Assembly: GCA_021401465.1 (NCBI GenBank)
Contig: JADDMT010000186.1
Location: 1-45,501 of the forward strand
DNA length: 45,501 nucleotides
Direction of reading: 5' to 3'
Origin: Teratosphaeria epicoccoides
Lineage: Eukaryota > Ascomycota > Dothideomycetes > Mycosphaerellales > Teratosphaeriaceae
Part shown: one piece after another, positions 31,260-41,595 of the stretch
Layout of the letters: the number at the start of each line of letters is the position of its first letter
Position numbering within the stretch: the first letter of the stretch is position 1
The notes under the pieces: generated by a model
What the model was told of the DNA's origin: nothing
What the model saw: only the letters and a program-made list of their open reading frames with translations
Databases searched by the model: none
Position numbers and translations under genes: made by a program

Positions 31260-32909
31260 ATGAATGTGCTCAAGACCTACGTCAGTCCAACCAGGATCTC
31301 TCAGCCCGCGATCCTGCGCGGCAAAGCAGGCGCAGAACTCCGCCGTACCAGCTCCTCTCGCCTTCCATACCTTTTCATACTATGGAAAGTGATTATCATC
31401 CTCGTCGCCACCCTAAATCCCGGACCTGGATATGACACCTCGACCTCAATCCTGTTTGATCACAGCGAGACAGTCGTATCGAACGCTGCGACATCCTCGG
31501 ACTCGACAGTTACTGGCGGATGGAGAGTAAGTGCAGCTCACGCGATCGATTATGCAGTACAAAGACTCACCCGATGGGATGCCATATACTTCGCCACGAG
31601 CTCCGCCAGAGGCCTTGTCTTCGAGCAAGAATGGGCATTTAGTTGGGTCTTGAGTAGAACCACTTCAATCATTGCTGGTGGTGAGTTCAAGCCGTCCACC
31701 TGTCTCGAAAGACAGATCAAGGTAAGCTGAGTTGCATCATTTTTCTTAGTCGTCTCCCACGTCGTTCCTTCACCACTTTCTAGACTCTCCCTCCACGCTC
31801 TCTCTGGAATACTGGTCGCCCACCTCACCCATTTCTTCGCCGTCCTAATTCTCTACCACCTAATCTACGAACTTGCCCCCTCCACAAACGAGATTCGAAA
31901 GCAGCAACTAGCCTTCACGACCGCTTGTCTGCACATCATTTCGCCAGCTGGGATATTTCTCTCCGCGCCCTACGGCGAAGCAGCATTCGCGCTGTTCAAC
32001 TTCCTCGGAATGTACTGCTACATCAAAGCCATCCATAATCGTCTCCACACCTTCGCCGATGCCTACCAACTCGACGCATGCTGGACCATGGCCGCGGGAC
32101 TCAGCTTCGGCGTCGGAAGCATGATGCGGAGTAATGGTCTACTCAGTGGCATCCCATTCGTCTGGGACGTCCTCGCCCTCCTCCCTCGCTTACCCCAACT
32201 CCTTCACACCCGCGAAAAGGAACAGTTGACGCACCTCTTTACGACCCTCAGCGCCGGCGCCCTGCTCGCGCTCGGGTTCGCCTTCCCACAAATCATCGCC
32301 TACATGCATTTCTGCACAGCAGGCAACAACCGACCCTGGTGCTCCGCCCTGCCCCCAAGCATCTACACTTTCGTCCAATCCTACTACTGGAATGTCGGCC
32401 TCCTGCGCTACTGGACCCTCTCAAATCTTCCGCTGTTCTTACTCGCGTTCCCGCTAGGCTGGATTATGGTGGAAACCGCGATCCCTTCGCTATTCCAGGT
32501 CCATCACCTCAATCACGTCCTCAACGGCGAGACGACCGCGGACCAGAAGTTGCAGCCGTACCCTCCGGTGCCGCATACGAGAGAGGAGAGGGTCTTCCAA
32601 TACGTACTGCCGCGACTCGCTCTCCCGCAGGTGGTGCTCGTCGCGATGGCAGCGACGAGTTTTCACGTGCAGATTTTGAATCGGATCTCGAGTGGGTATC
32701 CGGTGTGGTACTTCATTCTTGCCGTGGAGATTTGTGCCGGTGGGTGGGATCACAAGGCCGTGCAAGCAGGTAGAGAGCCAGGGTTGCTGAGACTGTTTGG
32801 GCATCATGATCGGATTCCAAGCGTGACTCCGCGGTGGATGGTGAGGGCTATGGTAATCTACGCTGTTGTACAAGGTGGGTTGTATGCGAGTTTCATGCCT
32901 CCAGCTTAG
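31260..32909 (+). CDS. GPI18: GPI mannosyltransferase 2 (GPI18/PIG-V)
   Basis: Exon 1 31260-31680, a 69-nt intron 31681-31749 (GTGAGT...TTCTTAG), exon 2 31750-32909; 526 aa. The enzyme adds the second mannose to the GPI anchor precursor in the ER lumen, using dolichyl-phosphate mannose. Diagnostic blocks are seen: RLTRWDAIYFATSSARGLVFEQEWAF in exon 1 (the catalytic RWD-type loop), then SPAGIFLSAPYGEAAFALFNFLGMY, RSNGLLSGIPF, and FVQSYYWNVGLLRYWTLSNLPLFLLAFP. Many hydrophobic helices fit a multi-pass ER protein. The C-terminus (PRWMVRAMVIYAVVQGGLYASFMPPA) also matches the family. It is convergent with UTP14, the two stop codons only 71 bp apart, so the 3' ends of the transcripts may overlap. 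Confidence 0.93.
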
Positions 32910-32980
32910 GTAGCTAAGCGTGCCTAGAGGACTACAGACTACTCCAGTCATCAACACGAACAATCCCACCAATCCCACCC

Positions 32981-35899
32981 TCAAACCACCGGCCTCTCCA
33001 TAGCCTCCACAACCTCCCCTCTCCGAACCACAACCCTCGGCCTCGTGCTCCTCTGAAACACCTCCTTCGTGGTCCACTCCGGCCCCACAGGAACCCTCAA
33101 ACTCCTCTCATACTGCTCTCTCCTCTCAAATCCCCTCGGGAGCTCCTTCGCCAAATACTTCCCGCCCTTCCGATCCACCTTCTCACTCACAATTACATTG
33201 TCCAACTTCCTGTCCTTCCGCTGCTCGGCCCTGACACCACCGGGAACTTTGTGCTTGAACAGAGGGTTGTGCGCAGACTTCTTGTTCGCGCGCTTGATCG
33301 ACCGCGGAAGCCCCTCGCCGGTCCAAGAGCCCCAGCCTGGAAGATGCGTGGAGATTTCCTTTTCGTCCTCCTCATCCGCGAGCTCTGCTTTTTCACGCGC
33401 GAAGGCGAGCTCGACATCATCGCCTGCGAAGGCGCGGGCGTGGTAGGACTTTTTGGCGTCGGCGGCGGAAAGTAGAAGGTTGGCGGAGGGGTCTTCTTCG
33501 GCGTCAGAGTCCGAGGGGCCATTTGTGTCGGGGACAGTCTGCCAGCCGTCGGTATCATTTGGTGCGGAGGTGTTGTTCGTGATGGGTTCTGAGGTACGCT
33601 TGGCTGCCTCCTTTGTCTTGACCAATCTCTCCGGCTCTGACATCGTGGTAGTGATGAGATCGACGACCTCATTGGCATCTGCCGCCCGTTTTCGAGCCTT
33701 GTCTTTCTTGCCTTTTTTGCCTCCCGCATCGCCAGTGAGCCAGGATGACACAACCGGGTCTTCTTGAGCAGCCAGCTTCTGCCTCGCACTGGGATCTCTC
33801 CGATCATAGGAGGCACCCTTGGAGAGCGGCCCACTAGCGCCATTGGACCCCTTTAAGATGCTTTTGAATGTCGCAGATTGGGTCTGCTCCTGTGGCTGAG
33901 AATTTTCGACACCAGGGTCGCCCTGTTCCTGATCAGAAAGGTCGCCTTCTTCTAGCGCCGGCCTCTTGAATTCCGCTTGGACCTTCTTTGGCTTTTTTCC
34001 TTTGGGACCAAATATCGCTCGACCCAGCCCCTCGTCTTCATCAACACCCTCATCACTATCGGCCTGGTCGCCATCAGCTACAGCCAGCTCTTTCCGCAAG
34101 CGCTCGACATCTTCCGCATTCTGCGCCCTCTGCCTCTCAGCAGCAGCTCGCATAAATTTCATGCTGCCAACCCCCTTCTGACTGCCGACTCCTTGCCCGT
34201 CATCTCTCAATTTCTTGAGCTGTCTCAGACTCCCGGCATTGCCGTCTTCTCCGTCTTCGACACCATCATCTTCGTCATCCGAAGGCAAGTTGTCCGAACC
34301 TTCGTCCTCAGATACATCCTCACCAGCAATCCTTCGCTTCAACTCTTCCTGTCGCCTCGCCTGTTCCATGACCGAGTCCCTCGCACCGTCATCCCAGACA
34401 GTGCGATTGGTGGCCTTGAGCGTCTTCGCCCATTTACTGTCTCTGTGCTTGGTGCTCATTCGCATTGCAGCACGCTGTCGATCTGTTTTGTCCCGTTCGT
34501 CTTCGTCTATTGGCAGGCCCAGCCCCTCGGGATCTAGCGCAGCGCGCTCCTTCTCTGCTTCTCGCTCCTTCTGCTTCCGGTGCACTTTCCGATAACTTTT
34601 CGACTTGATCTTGGCAATGCGTTTGGCCTTGATCTCCCCTCGGAACAGCAGCTCACGCGCTCGTCTGAGCTCGGCGCGTCGGCGCATGACCTCTTCGATC
34701 GGGAACTTGTTGGTTGCCAGCTCCTCTGCCTTTATCAAGTCGTTCTCTTCGTCCGCAGCTTTTCGGCCTGGCTTTGAAACCATACCACTCTCCTCCATGA
34801 TCTTGCGAATGTTCTGTTCAAGCTCATTCTGAGGAGCAGACTGGACGTCAAACTTTTCCTTGCCAATCGGGACAGCTTGGTTGGAGTCTTTGAGGGGAAA
34901 GCTCAGAAACTCAGCGCGTCGGTTGTGCATGACAGTATCCTGCCACCGGCTGATTTGATCTCTGGCCTGCTTGCTGGCGGCTTCGCGATCCAGACGATCT
35001 TGCTGGCGTTTTGGGAGAGGTGCCGCGAGAGTTTTCGGGACTTGTGACTTCTTCTTGGTTTTGAGCGCCGCAGCGAACTGCCTCTTTGCTGCCGGGTCAA
35101 GGTCGGCGAGAAGATCTTCCACAGACAGTACGTCGCCACCCGCTGGTGCCGCATCTCTCGAAGTCGTGTCAGGACTGTCCATCGCCTCGACTCTGTCGCG
35201 CAACCTGGCGAGTCGTTCTTCGTCATTCGCCTCGTCGTCGTCGTCGTCCTCGCTGGATTGAGATGCCTCCTCCTCCTCCTCGCTGTCACTCTCGTCATCT
35301 TCCTCGTCCATTTCCTCTGGCTCATCATCCAGCATAGTCGCCAAATCGACACCCTCCTCGCCAAAGTCGCCCTCCTCTTCCTCTCCCATATCTTCGTGCT
35401 CGTCGTGCAGATCAACGTCCGTATGTAGATTCTCCTTGACTTTCTTTGTAGGCTTCTTGTTGCTCGAGCTGCCCCGGAACGTGAATCCTTCGAACCTCTC
35501 CTCGTCGCTCTCCCCAAACGCCTCCTCCGAGTCCAGATCCGAGTCGTCGTCATCCTCGGCCAAGCCACCCAATCGCCACTCATTGCCCTCGCTATCGCTG
35601 CCCTCCTCAACCCCGTCGTCTTCCTCGACGCCCCGCCCGCGATGGTTCGGCAGTCTCTTTCTCGGCGCCGGGTTGTCCCCGCTTGCGTTTTCATCGCCAT
35701 CCTCGTCGTCGACTCTTCTTCGCTTCTGTCGTGGATTCTCGTCGACGCTTTCGCCCAGACGATGCTTGGCGATGCGCGGACGCTCTTTTGTCTGGTGTCC
35801 TGCGATTGCGTAGGCGTCAAGGTTGCGCTTCTTGGACTTGTTCTTTGCGTTCTTGGGTGCTGCGACGGCAAGGCTTTGGCGCGATATTCGGGGAGGCAT
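32981..35899 (-). CDS. UTP14: U3 snoRNP component UTP14
   Basis: A single exon of 972 aa. UTP14 is part of the small-subunit processome and activates the DEAH helicase Dhr1 during 18S rRNA maturation in the nucleolus. Seen: a basic N-terminus with nuclear-signal-like KNKSKKRNLDAYAIA; long acidic stretches (about residues 110-240, many D/E runs); then the core starting near PKTLAAPLPKRQQDRLDREAA with SRWQDTVMHNRRAEFLSFPL; the family block IKSKSYRKVHRKQKERE; and the C-terminal GWGSWTGEGLP near residue 850. All are typical of Utp14, and the length is normal for fungi. Start at 35899 gives MPPRISRQSL. It is divergent from the mitochondrial ribosomal protein gene, with 186 bp between the start codons. 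Confidence 0.93.
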   Translation of the reverse strand: MPPRISRQSLAVAAPKNAKNKSKKRNLDAYAIAGHQTKERPRIAKHRLGESVDENPRQKRRRVDDEDGDENASGDNPAPRKRLPNHRGRGVEEDDGVEEGSDSEGNEWRLGGLAEDDDDSDLDSEEAFGESDEERFEGFTFRGSSSNKKPTKKVKENLHTDVDLHDEHEDMGEEEEGDFGEEGVDLATMLDDEPEEMDEEDDESDSEEEEEASQSSEDDDDDEANDEERLARLRDRVEAMDSPDTTSRDAAPAGGDVLSVEDLLADLDPAAKRQFAAALKTKKKSQVPKTLAAPLPKRQQDRLDREAASKQARDQISRWQDTVMHNRRAEFLSFPLKDSNQAVPIGKEKFDVQSAPQNELEQNIRKIMEESGMVSKPGRKAADEENDLIKAEELATNKFPIEEVMRRRAELRRARELLFRGEIKAKRIAKIKSKSYRKVHRKQKEREAEKERAALDPEGLGLPIDEDERDKTDRQRAAMRMSTKHRDSKWAKTLKATNRTVWDDGARDSVMEQARRQEELKRRIAGEDVSEDEGSDNLPSDDEDDGVEDGEDGNAGSLRQLKKLRDDGQGVGSQKGVGSMKFMRAAAERQRAQNAEDVERLRKELAVADGDQADSDEGVDEDEGLGRAIFGPKGKKPKKVQAEFKRPALEEGDLSDQEQGDPGVENSQPQEQTQSATFKSILKGSNGASGPLSKGASYDRRDPSARQKLAAQEDPVVSSWLTGDAGGKKGKKDKARKRAADANEVVDLITTTMSEPERLVKTKEAAKRTSEPITNNTSAPNDTDGWQTVPDTNGPSDSDAEEDPSANLLLSAADAKKSYHARAFAGDDVELAFAREKAELADEEDEKEISTHLPGWGSWTGEGLPRSIKRANKKSAHNPLFKHKVPGGVRAEQRKDRKLDNVIVSEKVDRKGGKYLAKELPRGFERREQYERSLRVPVGPEWTTKEVFQRSTRPRVVVRRGEVVEAMERPVV

Positions 35900-36085
35900 C
35901 TTTGCGATATGATCGTGCAGATCAGAAATTCGCCGTCACCAAAAGTTCGTGAAAGTCTGGAGCTTATCGATAAGCTTCCCCGGCGAGTGTCCCGGGCCTG
36001 TGCTCACCTCCGAGGCGATGCACTCAATGTGAAAGACAACTGAACCCATCCGCTCCTTCCTATTCCATCAGGCCACACTATCACC
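35900..36085. promoter_or_regulatory. Short bidirectional promoter region UTP14 / MRPL27
   Basis: Only 186 bp separate the divergent start codons of two ribosome-biogenesis or translation genes. Both promoters must lie here. The stretch contains a palindromic TCGATAAGC-type segment near 35,966-35,974; no known site could be assigned with certainty. Confidence 0.6.
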
Positions 36086-36451
36086 ATGAAGCCCACCCAG
36101 CCCCTTCTCAAGGCCATCAAGCGCCTCCCGCTCACCACCAAGCAAGGCCCCCACAACTACTACAAGGGCAATCGCACTGGATCCATGGGAACCCATACAA
36201 AGTACGGAGGCTATACGATCGACTGGAGGAAAGTCAGGACCTACGTCTGTCCCGACCTGACCGACTTCAAAGTGAGTCTGTGGAGTTGGTGCAGTGGCAA
36301 GGTGCCGTGTTGATGAGTCGGCCAGTTGACACCATTCGTCGCGAAGGGCATCGACAAACCTAGGGACAACTTTTCGCATACCGAGACTGGCAGCCCGATG
36401 GATGGGAAGGAGTACCTGCGGAGGTGGAAGGAGGAGGGCGGGAATATTTGA
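36086..36451 (+). CDS. MRPL27: Mitochondrial large-subunit ribosomal protein MRPL27 (mL41)
   Basis: Exon 1 36086-36271, a 54-nt intron 36272-36325 (GTGAGT...GGCCAG), exon 2 36326-36451; 103 aa. The protein begins MKPTQPLLKAIKRLPLTTKQ, followed by GPHNYYKGNRTGSMGTHTKYGGYTIDW, the conserved block of fungal mL41. The splice junction joins CPDLTDFK to LTPFVAKGIDKPR, which matches the family and confirms the intron. The basic N-terminus can serve as mitochondrial targeting signal. The predicted role is as a structural component of the mitoribosome large subunit. Its length is normal for the family. Confidence 0.93.
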
Positions 36452-37172
36452 GCGGACGTTGAAGGGTTCTTGAACGAATGAGGATGGAGATGCCCGCGAT
36501 GCCTTGGATGGGGATGACCTGCTCAACGCACCTCGAAACGACGAGAAGAACAGGCCCTCTGGGAGTTGCTCAGTGCCGCAGTGACCGGGCATGGCCATCG
36601 AGGCAATCTCTATCGAAATGCGGCGTCCGTCACATTCAACAGTCAGGCTTTGTCAATATCAGTAACGCTGGATGAGATATTAGTATTGGGACGCAAACAT
36701 GATGTTGCCTCTGCAGAAGACTTGCATGCGATGTCATGGGTTACTTGCAGTACATGATGGAATCAACGGCCAACTTCCATAAGCGCTGCAGTATGCCAGC
36801 AGTAGGAGACGTCGGATTGTTGTTGATAGAGCATGAACATTTGAGTGTTGTCAACGACTGATTGAACTCACGACGACCTTCGGCACATCACCATTGATCG
36901 GTGTCCGTACTTGAATCGCTGATGAGCTTGACCATCTTGTAATAGATACAGCCGTGATAAAGTCTGCAACAAAGCGTCTCTCCGGGTCTGATGTCGATCT
37001 GAGCGAAGGGTTCGCCGGATGGTCTACAAAATTCCGTACCACCTACCTACCTTTGACATTCCAGCAGCATGTCAAAAAGGAAAAGAAGAATTCAACGTAA
37101 TGTCATGAAACTTGCGCTATTGTAGAAATTTTCTAAAATTCGTACAATGCGAAAAAGAAAAACCAAGGTTTT
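36452..37172. other. Intergenic region downstream of MRPL27
   Basis: About 720 bp without a convincing gene; AT content rises toward 37,170. No repeat or protein motif recognised. Confidence 0.4.
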
Positions 37173-37252
37173 TGCGACACCTGTGTGATTCGAACACACG
37201 CTCCCGAAGGCTGGGTAAATGTCAGTGACCGTAACTTAATGGGGTTGTCGCA
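37173..37252 (-). tRNA. tRNA-like sequence with serine-type 3' half
   Basis: On the minus strand, 37221-37175 reads as the 3' half of a class II tRNA: a variable arm with CCC...GGG pairing and GGGAGC, a perfect T arm (GTGTG-TTCGAAT-CACAC), then AGGTGTC plus a G discriminator, as in eukaryotic tRNA-Ser. A 7-bp helix TGCGACA/TGTCGCA closes 37252-37173 (80 nt), but that register leaves three extra bases after the T arm. No proper D arm is present inside the 80 nt, and no GACACCT 5' acceptor is found. It may be a pseudogene, or the 3' exon of a tRNA with a long intron (see the D-arm-like sequence at 37362-37385). The isotype is not certain. Confidence 0.4.
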
Positions 37253-37361
37253 TGGTCGACTTACAACTGCCTCGACTGATAAATCTTGCGAAATAGCAGG
37301 GCAGCGCCTGGTATACGGTTAGATTGTTTTGAACACAGGCAAGCAATTAGGGTGATAATTA

Positions 37362-37385
37362 CGTTAACCACTCCGCTATGGATCC
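37362..37385 (-). other. D-arm-like tRNA fragment
   Basis: The minus strand reads GGATCCATAGCGGAGTGG then TTAACG, resembling the 5' end and D arm (internal promoter A box) of a tRNA. It lies about 110 bp upstream of the tRNA-Ser-like 3' half on the same strand. Its putative acceptor strand does not pair with AGGTGTC of that half. Confidence 0.35.
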
Positions 37386-37703
37386 TGTTAGCAAATTTCA
37401 ACTGGTCCACCAGGTGATTCGGGGTCCGTACCCAAAGTGCCAACTTTGCCAATGATGGCGGATTGAGAACAAAAATTCATTATGTTCTTTGACAATTAGC
37501 TAACTTTTCACCGCGAAGAACGACGCACCCAAACCCTGCGTCCTCCCATCGGACATCTCATCAAACATGGACACAACATGACGAGAACTGCTTTTGATCA
37601 TTTGATCAATCACGACATCTAGCATGTCAGAGCACTCCATAACTGGACAGTATGTCAAGGACGCCGTAGATGCCTTCATGTCACAAGCTTCCAATGAGCA
37701 TCG

Positions 37704-38688
37704 ATGCATCACGAGCTCATCTACGCCTTCTCTGGTAGTCTGCAAGCTTTTCTCAAAAGAATTAGATCCAACCCCCCCAGACCGCTTGAACCACTCATGG
37801 CACTTGTCTCTGTAAGAAGCTCCGAACGTCCAGCTTTTCGCACACCGCTGCCTCGCACCAGTCAACACCCCACATATTGGCCACGAACCACATCGATCTG
37901 CCGACCAAAGATCACCCTGCTTGGCCTGCCCACCGAGCTCCGCCTTCAAATAATGAGCTACACGTTCAAGCTGCGCTGCAGCATCCTGCAACAGGACTCC
38001 ATGAACTCGGCGGCCGGCCGCGAGTCCTGCTTCAAGCAGAAACCCATGCACCCGGGCCAATACCAAGGTCCTCGACATCTTCCCATCCCCCCTGGACTTC
38101 GGCTCCTGCATGTGCGTAGCTCGCATCGCCTCACAACTCGGCCTCAGCATCGCCGACCTCGTCAAGGCGAACGACGTGGTCGTGTTGCGCTCAACTCCAC
38201 CCCGCACGGACCTCATGCTCGCCAGCCAAAGTCACCATATTCGAGCTTTCTGCTCCTCAAAAATTACGTTCCTCGCCCTCGACACGCACCCCATGGGAAT
38301 TCATTACTCAGCCGGCGAGATCGCGAGAGTCGTGAATATCCTCTTGTCCCCTCCTCACCACAGGAAGGCGGATGCGCTCCGAAGCCCGAAGAGCGTATCT
38401 GTCGTCCAGGCAATGGATGCAGAGGGAAATGCACGCAGAGCACTCACGACTCGGTGCCGACTTGGCGACAACATCGACCAAGTGAACATAATTCTCATCG
38501 ATCCGACGGAAGAGACAAAGGTCCTCTTCCACAGCTTGCAGACGCGAGGTGGCGGGCCAATGCTTGGATCGTCAGGTCGAGCAAGCCGAGGGAGCGGAGA
38601 GGTTGTAGTCAAAGTTGAATTATGCATTGCTTGGACAGACCGAAGGCATAGCAGCGATCGGTCAGCCAATAAGTCAAATAGCCTATAG
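37704..38688 (+). pseudogene. F-box-like gene, probably disrupted
   Basis: The frame from about 37,704 includes ITLLGLPTELRLQIMSYTFKL, which matches the LPxELRxxI start of fungal F-box-like domains used for substrate recruitment to SCF ubiquitin ligases. After about 38,000 that frame loses coding character, and a different frame becomes protein-like: NTKVLDIFPSPLDFGSC, then MCVARIASQLGLSIADLV through to a stop at 38688 (HSSDRSANKSNSL). I found no intron with good GT-AG sites joining them, and the second frame is closed by TGA at about 38,010. A frameshift is likely. The minus strand also has a long open frame over 37500-38216, which I take as a shadow. Confidence 0.4.
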
Positions 38689-38994
38689 GAAGACCCAATA
38701 GCATCACGAGTCCAAAGAATCGTGTCCACAAGCCTTCAACGTACCAGCAAGCAAGCAAGCAATCAAACCTCTCCAGGAACACTCAACCACGTCAACCCAG
38801 TCAAATTGGTTTCGATAGACTGTGCCTCCCACGACCCACCAAACCACGATAGACCCCTCCATCGCGCTCCCGCAACACAAACCCAACGCCCCCTCCAACC
38901 ACCCAGGACATCTCGATCAAGCATCCCGGCACACCACCACACACAAGAGACCCTCTGAAAAAAAAGAAAAAAAACTTCACTCAACGAACAGCAC
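38689..38994. other. Intergenic gap between the F-box-like remnant and the six-Cys gene
   Basis: About 306 bp, including an A-rich run near 38,958-38,974 close to the 3' end of the minus-strand six-Cys gene. Nothing else recognised. Confidence 0.4.
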
Positions 38995-39342
38995 CTATTC
39001 CACCCATTTCAATCTCCAATCCAACCTCGCATCATCCTCACAACCATGCCCCGCAGCCCCCTCCTTCCAACACCACCAGCCAAAATCCCCCGAATCCAGC
39101 TGCCGCCCCGTGATCGTGACACACTGCACCCCCGACATGGTCCAGAACCCCTGCTGCGCATGATTTTGGATGTAGTTTTGACACGCGCGACCCGTAGCCA
39201 GTACGTCGTGTTTGCCGTCCGCGGCGGTGCAGGCGCATCTCGGGTGGAGGCCGCCGTCGGCGGAGCCGTGGGGGATGAGGAGGAGCAGGAGGAGGAGGAG
39301 GAGGAGGAGGGGGAGTGTGGCAGGGTTGATGGAGCGTTTCAT
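38995..39342 (-). CDS. Six-cysteine small secreted protein, candidate effector
   Basis: A 115-aa single-exon frame. The N-terminus MKRSINPATLP is followed by eleven leucines and IPHGSA, a strong signal peptide with cleavage likely after residue 28. The mature part of about 87 aa has six cysteines (36, 38, 54, 74, 91, 101), enough for three disulfides, and is Gly/Trp-rich near GDFGWWCW. Size, secretion signal and Cys content fit the fungal candidate-effector or small antimicrobial-like protein class; no named family is recognised. The polyleucine comes from a CTC/GAG-type repeat in the DNA, so its length may vary between strains. A long T tract lies just upstream of the ATG on the plus strand. 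Expression and splicing cannot be judged from sequence; a start further upstream would destroy the signal peptide. Confidence 0.6.
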   Translation of the reverse strand: MKRSINPATLPLLLLLLLLLLLIPHGSADGGLHPRCACTAADGKHDVLATGRACQNYIQNHAQQGFWTMSGVQCVTITGRQLDSGDFGWWCWKEGAAGHGCEDDARLDWRLKWVE

Positions 39343-39964
39343 TTTGTTTTTTTTTTGTTTTCTTTGGCGGTAGATGAGGATTTTGTTGTTCTTGGTGGGA
39401 GGTCTGGGGTTGGAGAGTCTGGTACTGTTACATGAGGCAGTAAGTCCATGAGATAAGAGCTCGAGAAAGCCGTTGCGGAGCCTGTCTCGGAGTCTAAGAA
39501 GTCGTGTGGGTCTCGTTTGGAGAGCCGAGCAATGTTCGGTGCGCGACCGAGCCTCTGGTGGCCGCGGATTGGCTAGAAAAGATAGTAGGGTATGTCTGGG
39601 AAGGGTCAAGCACCACAAACACTGCTTCACCTCATTATCGTGTGTAACTTCCACGATCTCCACTTCATCTCCCTGTCGCACTGCACCCAAGCCTCAGTCC
39701 CCACTGCTAGCTCCACGAGCTCTCTGCTGCTCAGATCCTAGTAGCTGCCATGCATCATTGAGATAACAAAGGGCATCCATCTTCCCAAACAATAAAAAAT
39801 CAGCGAATTGTTGGGCTCCAGGCCTGCGCTGCGCTACCAATATCTCCACTTAGCTAGCTCCTCATCCTCCTCCTCGCCCCACCGCTCCCCATCCACGTCC
39901 GCGTCGTACGAGCATTCTCTTTCGCCCATTGACTCAGCCTGCGGGCTTGGCGAATCGACCCTTC
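39343..39964. other. Intergenic region, nothing identified
   Basis: Contains the 5' flank of the six-Cys gene and the 3' flank of the universal stress protein gene. No domain-bearing frame seen. Confidence 0.4.
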
Positions 39965-41595
39965 CTAATCAATGCCCACCTTGTCCCACCCGCCCACCCT
40001 CAGACCTGTCCCCCGCGGCGCTTCGATCATATTACTGAACCGGCCGGACCGCCCACTGCCCGAATAGGGCACGAGAGTTCCATCGGGATTCCTCTTGACG
40101 CTTTTGGAATGCTTCCGGAGCTTCTTCCGGGCCACCATGACGGGCACACTGCTCTTGGTCACCAGATAGTTGCTGAAACTGCCGAGCAACACGCCCTTGA
40201 CGGCACTCCGGCCTCGACTGCCGATGACGACCAGGGTGGGCGACAAGAAATCAATGACCTCGGTGATCATGTGGCGAGGCGACTTGCAGTGAAAGACTTC
40301 GACGACGACGCGGACTTGCAGACGTGTCTTGCGGAGGAGCATGATGCACCTTGCAGTGATCTCTTCGATGGCGCGACGGCGTTCGGTTTCGGCGGCACCG
40401 TAGACGCCGCGACTGCGACTTCGGGCGTGGGCGGAGGAGGAACAGGAGGCAGAGGCTGCGGCAGAGGCTGCGGCGACGCCTTTCGCCAACGGACTGGGGG
40501 GCGGTGGCGGGATGTTTGTGGCGGGGAGTGCTCGTAGGGTGGCGGCGATGTCTTGGACTGATTCGGCACCGTGGCCGATCTCGACGCCCTCGCCCTTGTC
40601 GGCGCCGGCCAGGGATTCGAGATCGGACGCGTAGACGGCGAAGAGGGTGTCGCCGTCTCGAAGGACGGTCCCGATCGTCCACTCGAGTGCGTACTCGCTT
40701 TCTGGGGACAGATCTGTGCTGACCAGGTACATTCTCTGTCGTCTTCGGCCCTCCTCGGCCTCACGTTGGAAGTGGGCGTAGTCGCCTCGGATGATCTGCC
40801 GGATCACGCGATGGGCTGACGGGGTGCTGTGGACGGCCGAGAGGGTGAGGCTGAGCTGTTGGGCGGCGCGGAGTTCGGAGTGGGATTCATCGTCGGAGGC
40901 TGTTCAGTGTCAGACGGCACTATATGGTGAGAGGTGACTGCAGCATCGTACCGAGAGGTGTCGAGGGCGCTGATGGCGCAGCATCGAAGGCGGTGCTTGG
41001 ATGGACCCGTTTCTTGCCTGCAAGCCCGTCAAAACCGATTGAACGGATGACATGCCTCCAGACGAAAGGAGAATGTCGACCTACCACCACGCCGCGGACT
41101 CTGCACCTTCCACCTCGGGTCCTTGGCGAAGCTCAACTTGCTCTCGCCTTTGGTCGGATCGGGCTTCAGCACATCCGCTTCCGAGTCCACACTCTCCTCC
41201 CTCAAGCCGACCGCCTTCCCGCTCGTCGTGCGGCCCGGCTCGGGTCGCTTCCTGTCGCGACCGCGCCTGGCGTTGTCGTCGTCCCGATCGGTGTCGTTGT
41301 CATTATCCGCGTCGGCATCCCCATCATCACCGCTCGCTTGCTGCTGCTGCTCATCATCTGGCGGTGGTGGATCTTCCTCCAATCTCCCCGGGCCAGCGTC
41401 TGCGGAGGTCTCGTTCTCGTTGGCGGGATGATGCTCTTTGGGTTCGAGGTGGGCGGGGAATGTGTTTGCGGCAGGGGATTTGTTGGGTCGACGAGGATCT
41501 TTGGCGCCCAGATCGCCGGGCAGTCGGATGGTGTGGTTGGCGGTGTTGGATGGGCGATGATTGATGATGATTGGATTCCCGAGTCGGTCATACAT
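39965..41595 (-). CDS. Universal stress protein (UspA) family protein with long disordered N-terminus
   Basis: Three exons: 41595-41085, 41017-40952 and 40899-39965, with introns of 67 nt (GTAGGT...TTGCAG) and 52 nt (GTACGA...GAACAG); 503 aa. Splicing gives a continuous frame through KKRVHPSTAFDAAPSAPSTPLASDDESHSELRAAQQ. Residues 1-190 are polar, with many D/E/N and Pro. The UspA fold begins near residue 249 (MYLVSTDLSPESEYALEWTI) and contains an Ala/Ser/Pro insertion of about 45 residues. It ends with VVIGSRGRSAVKGVLLGSFSNYL, a full G-x2-G-x9-G-S nucleotide-binding motif (Gly419, Gly422, Gly432), so ATP binding is likely. Role: stress response in the cytosol, inferred from family. The first in-frame ATG (MYDRLGNP) is taken as start. 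Confidence 0.88.

Noticed and set aside
34903..35871. Alternative minus-strand frame of 322 codons inside UTP14
   Set aside because: Arg/Thr-rich shadow of the acidic UTP14 frame.
37500..38216. Minus-strand frame of 238 codons
   Set aside because: It lies opposite the F-box-like segment; its sequence shows no domain and is explained as the antisense of LPTELRLQI-type coding DNA.
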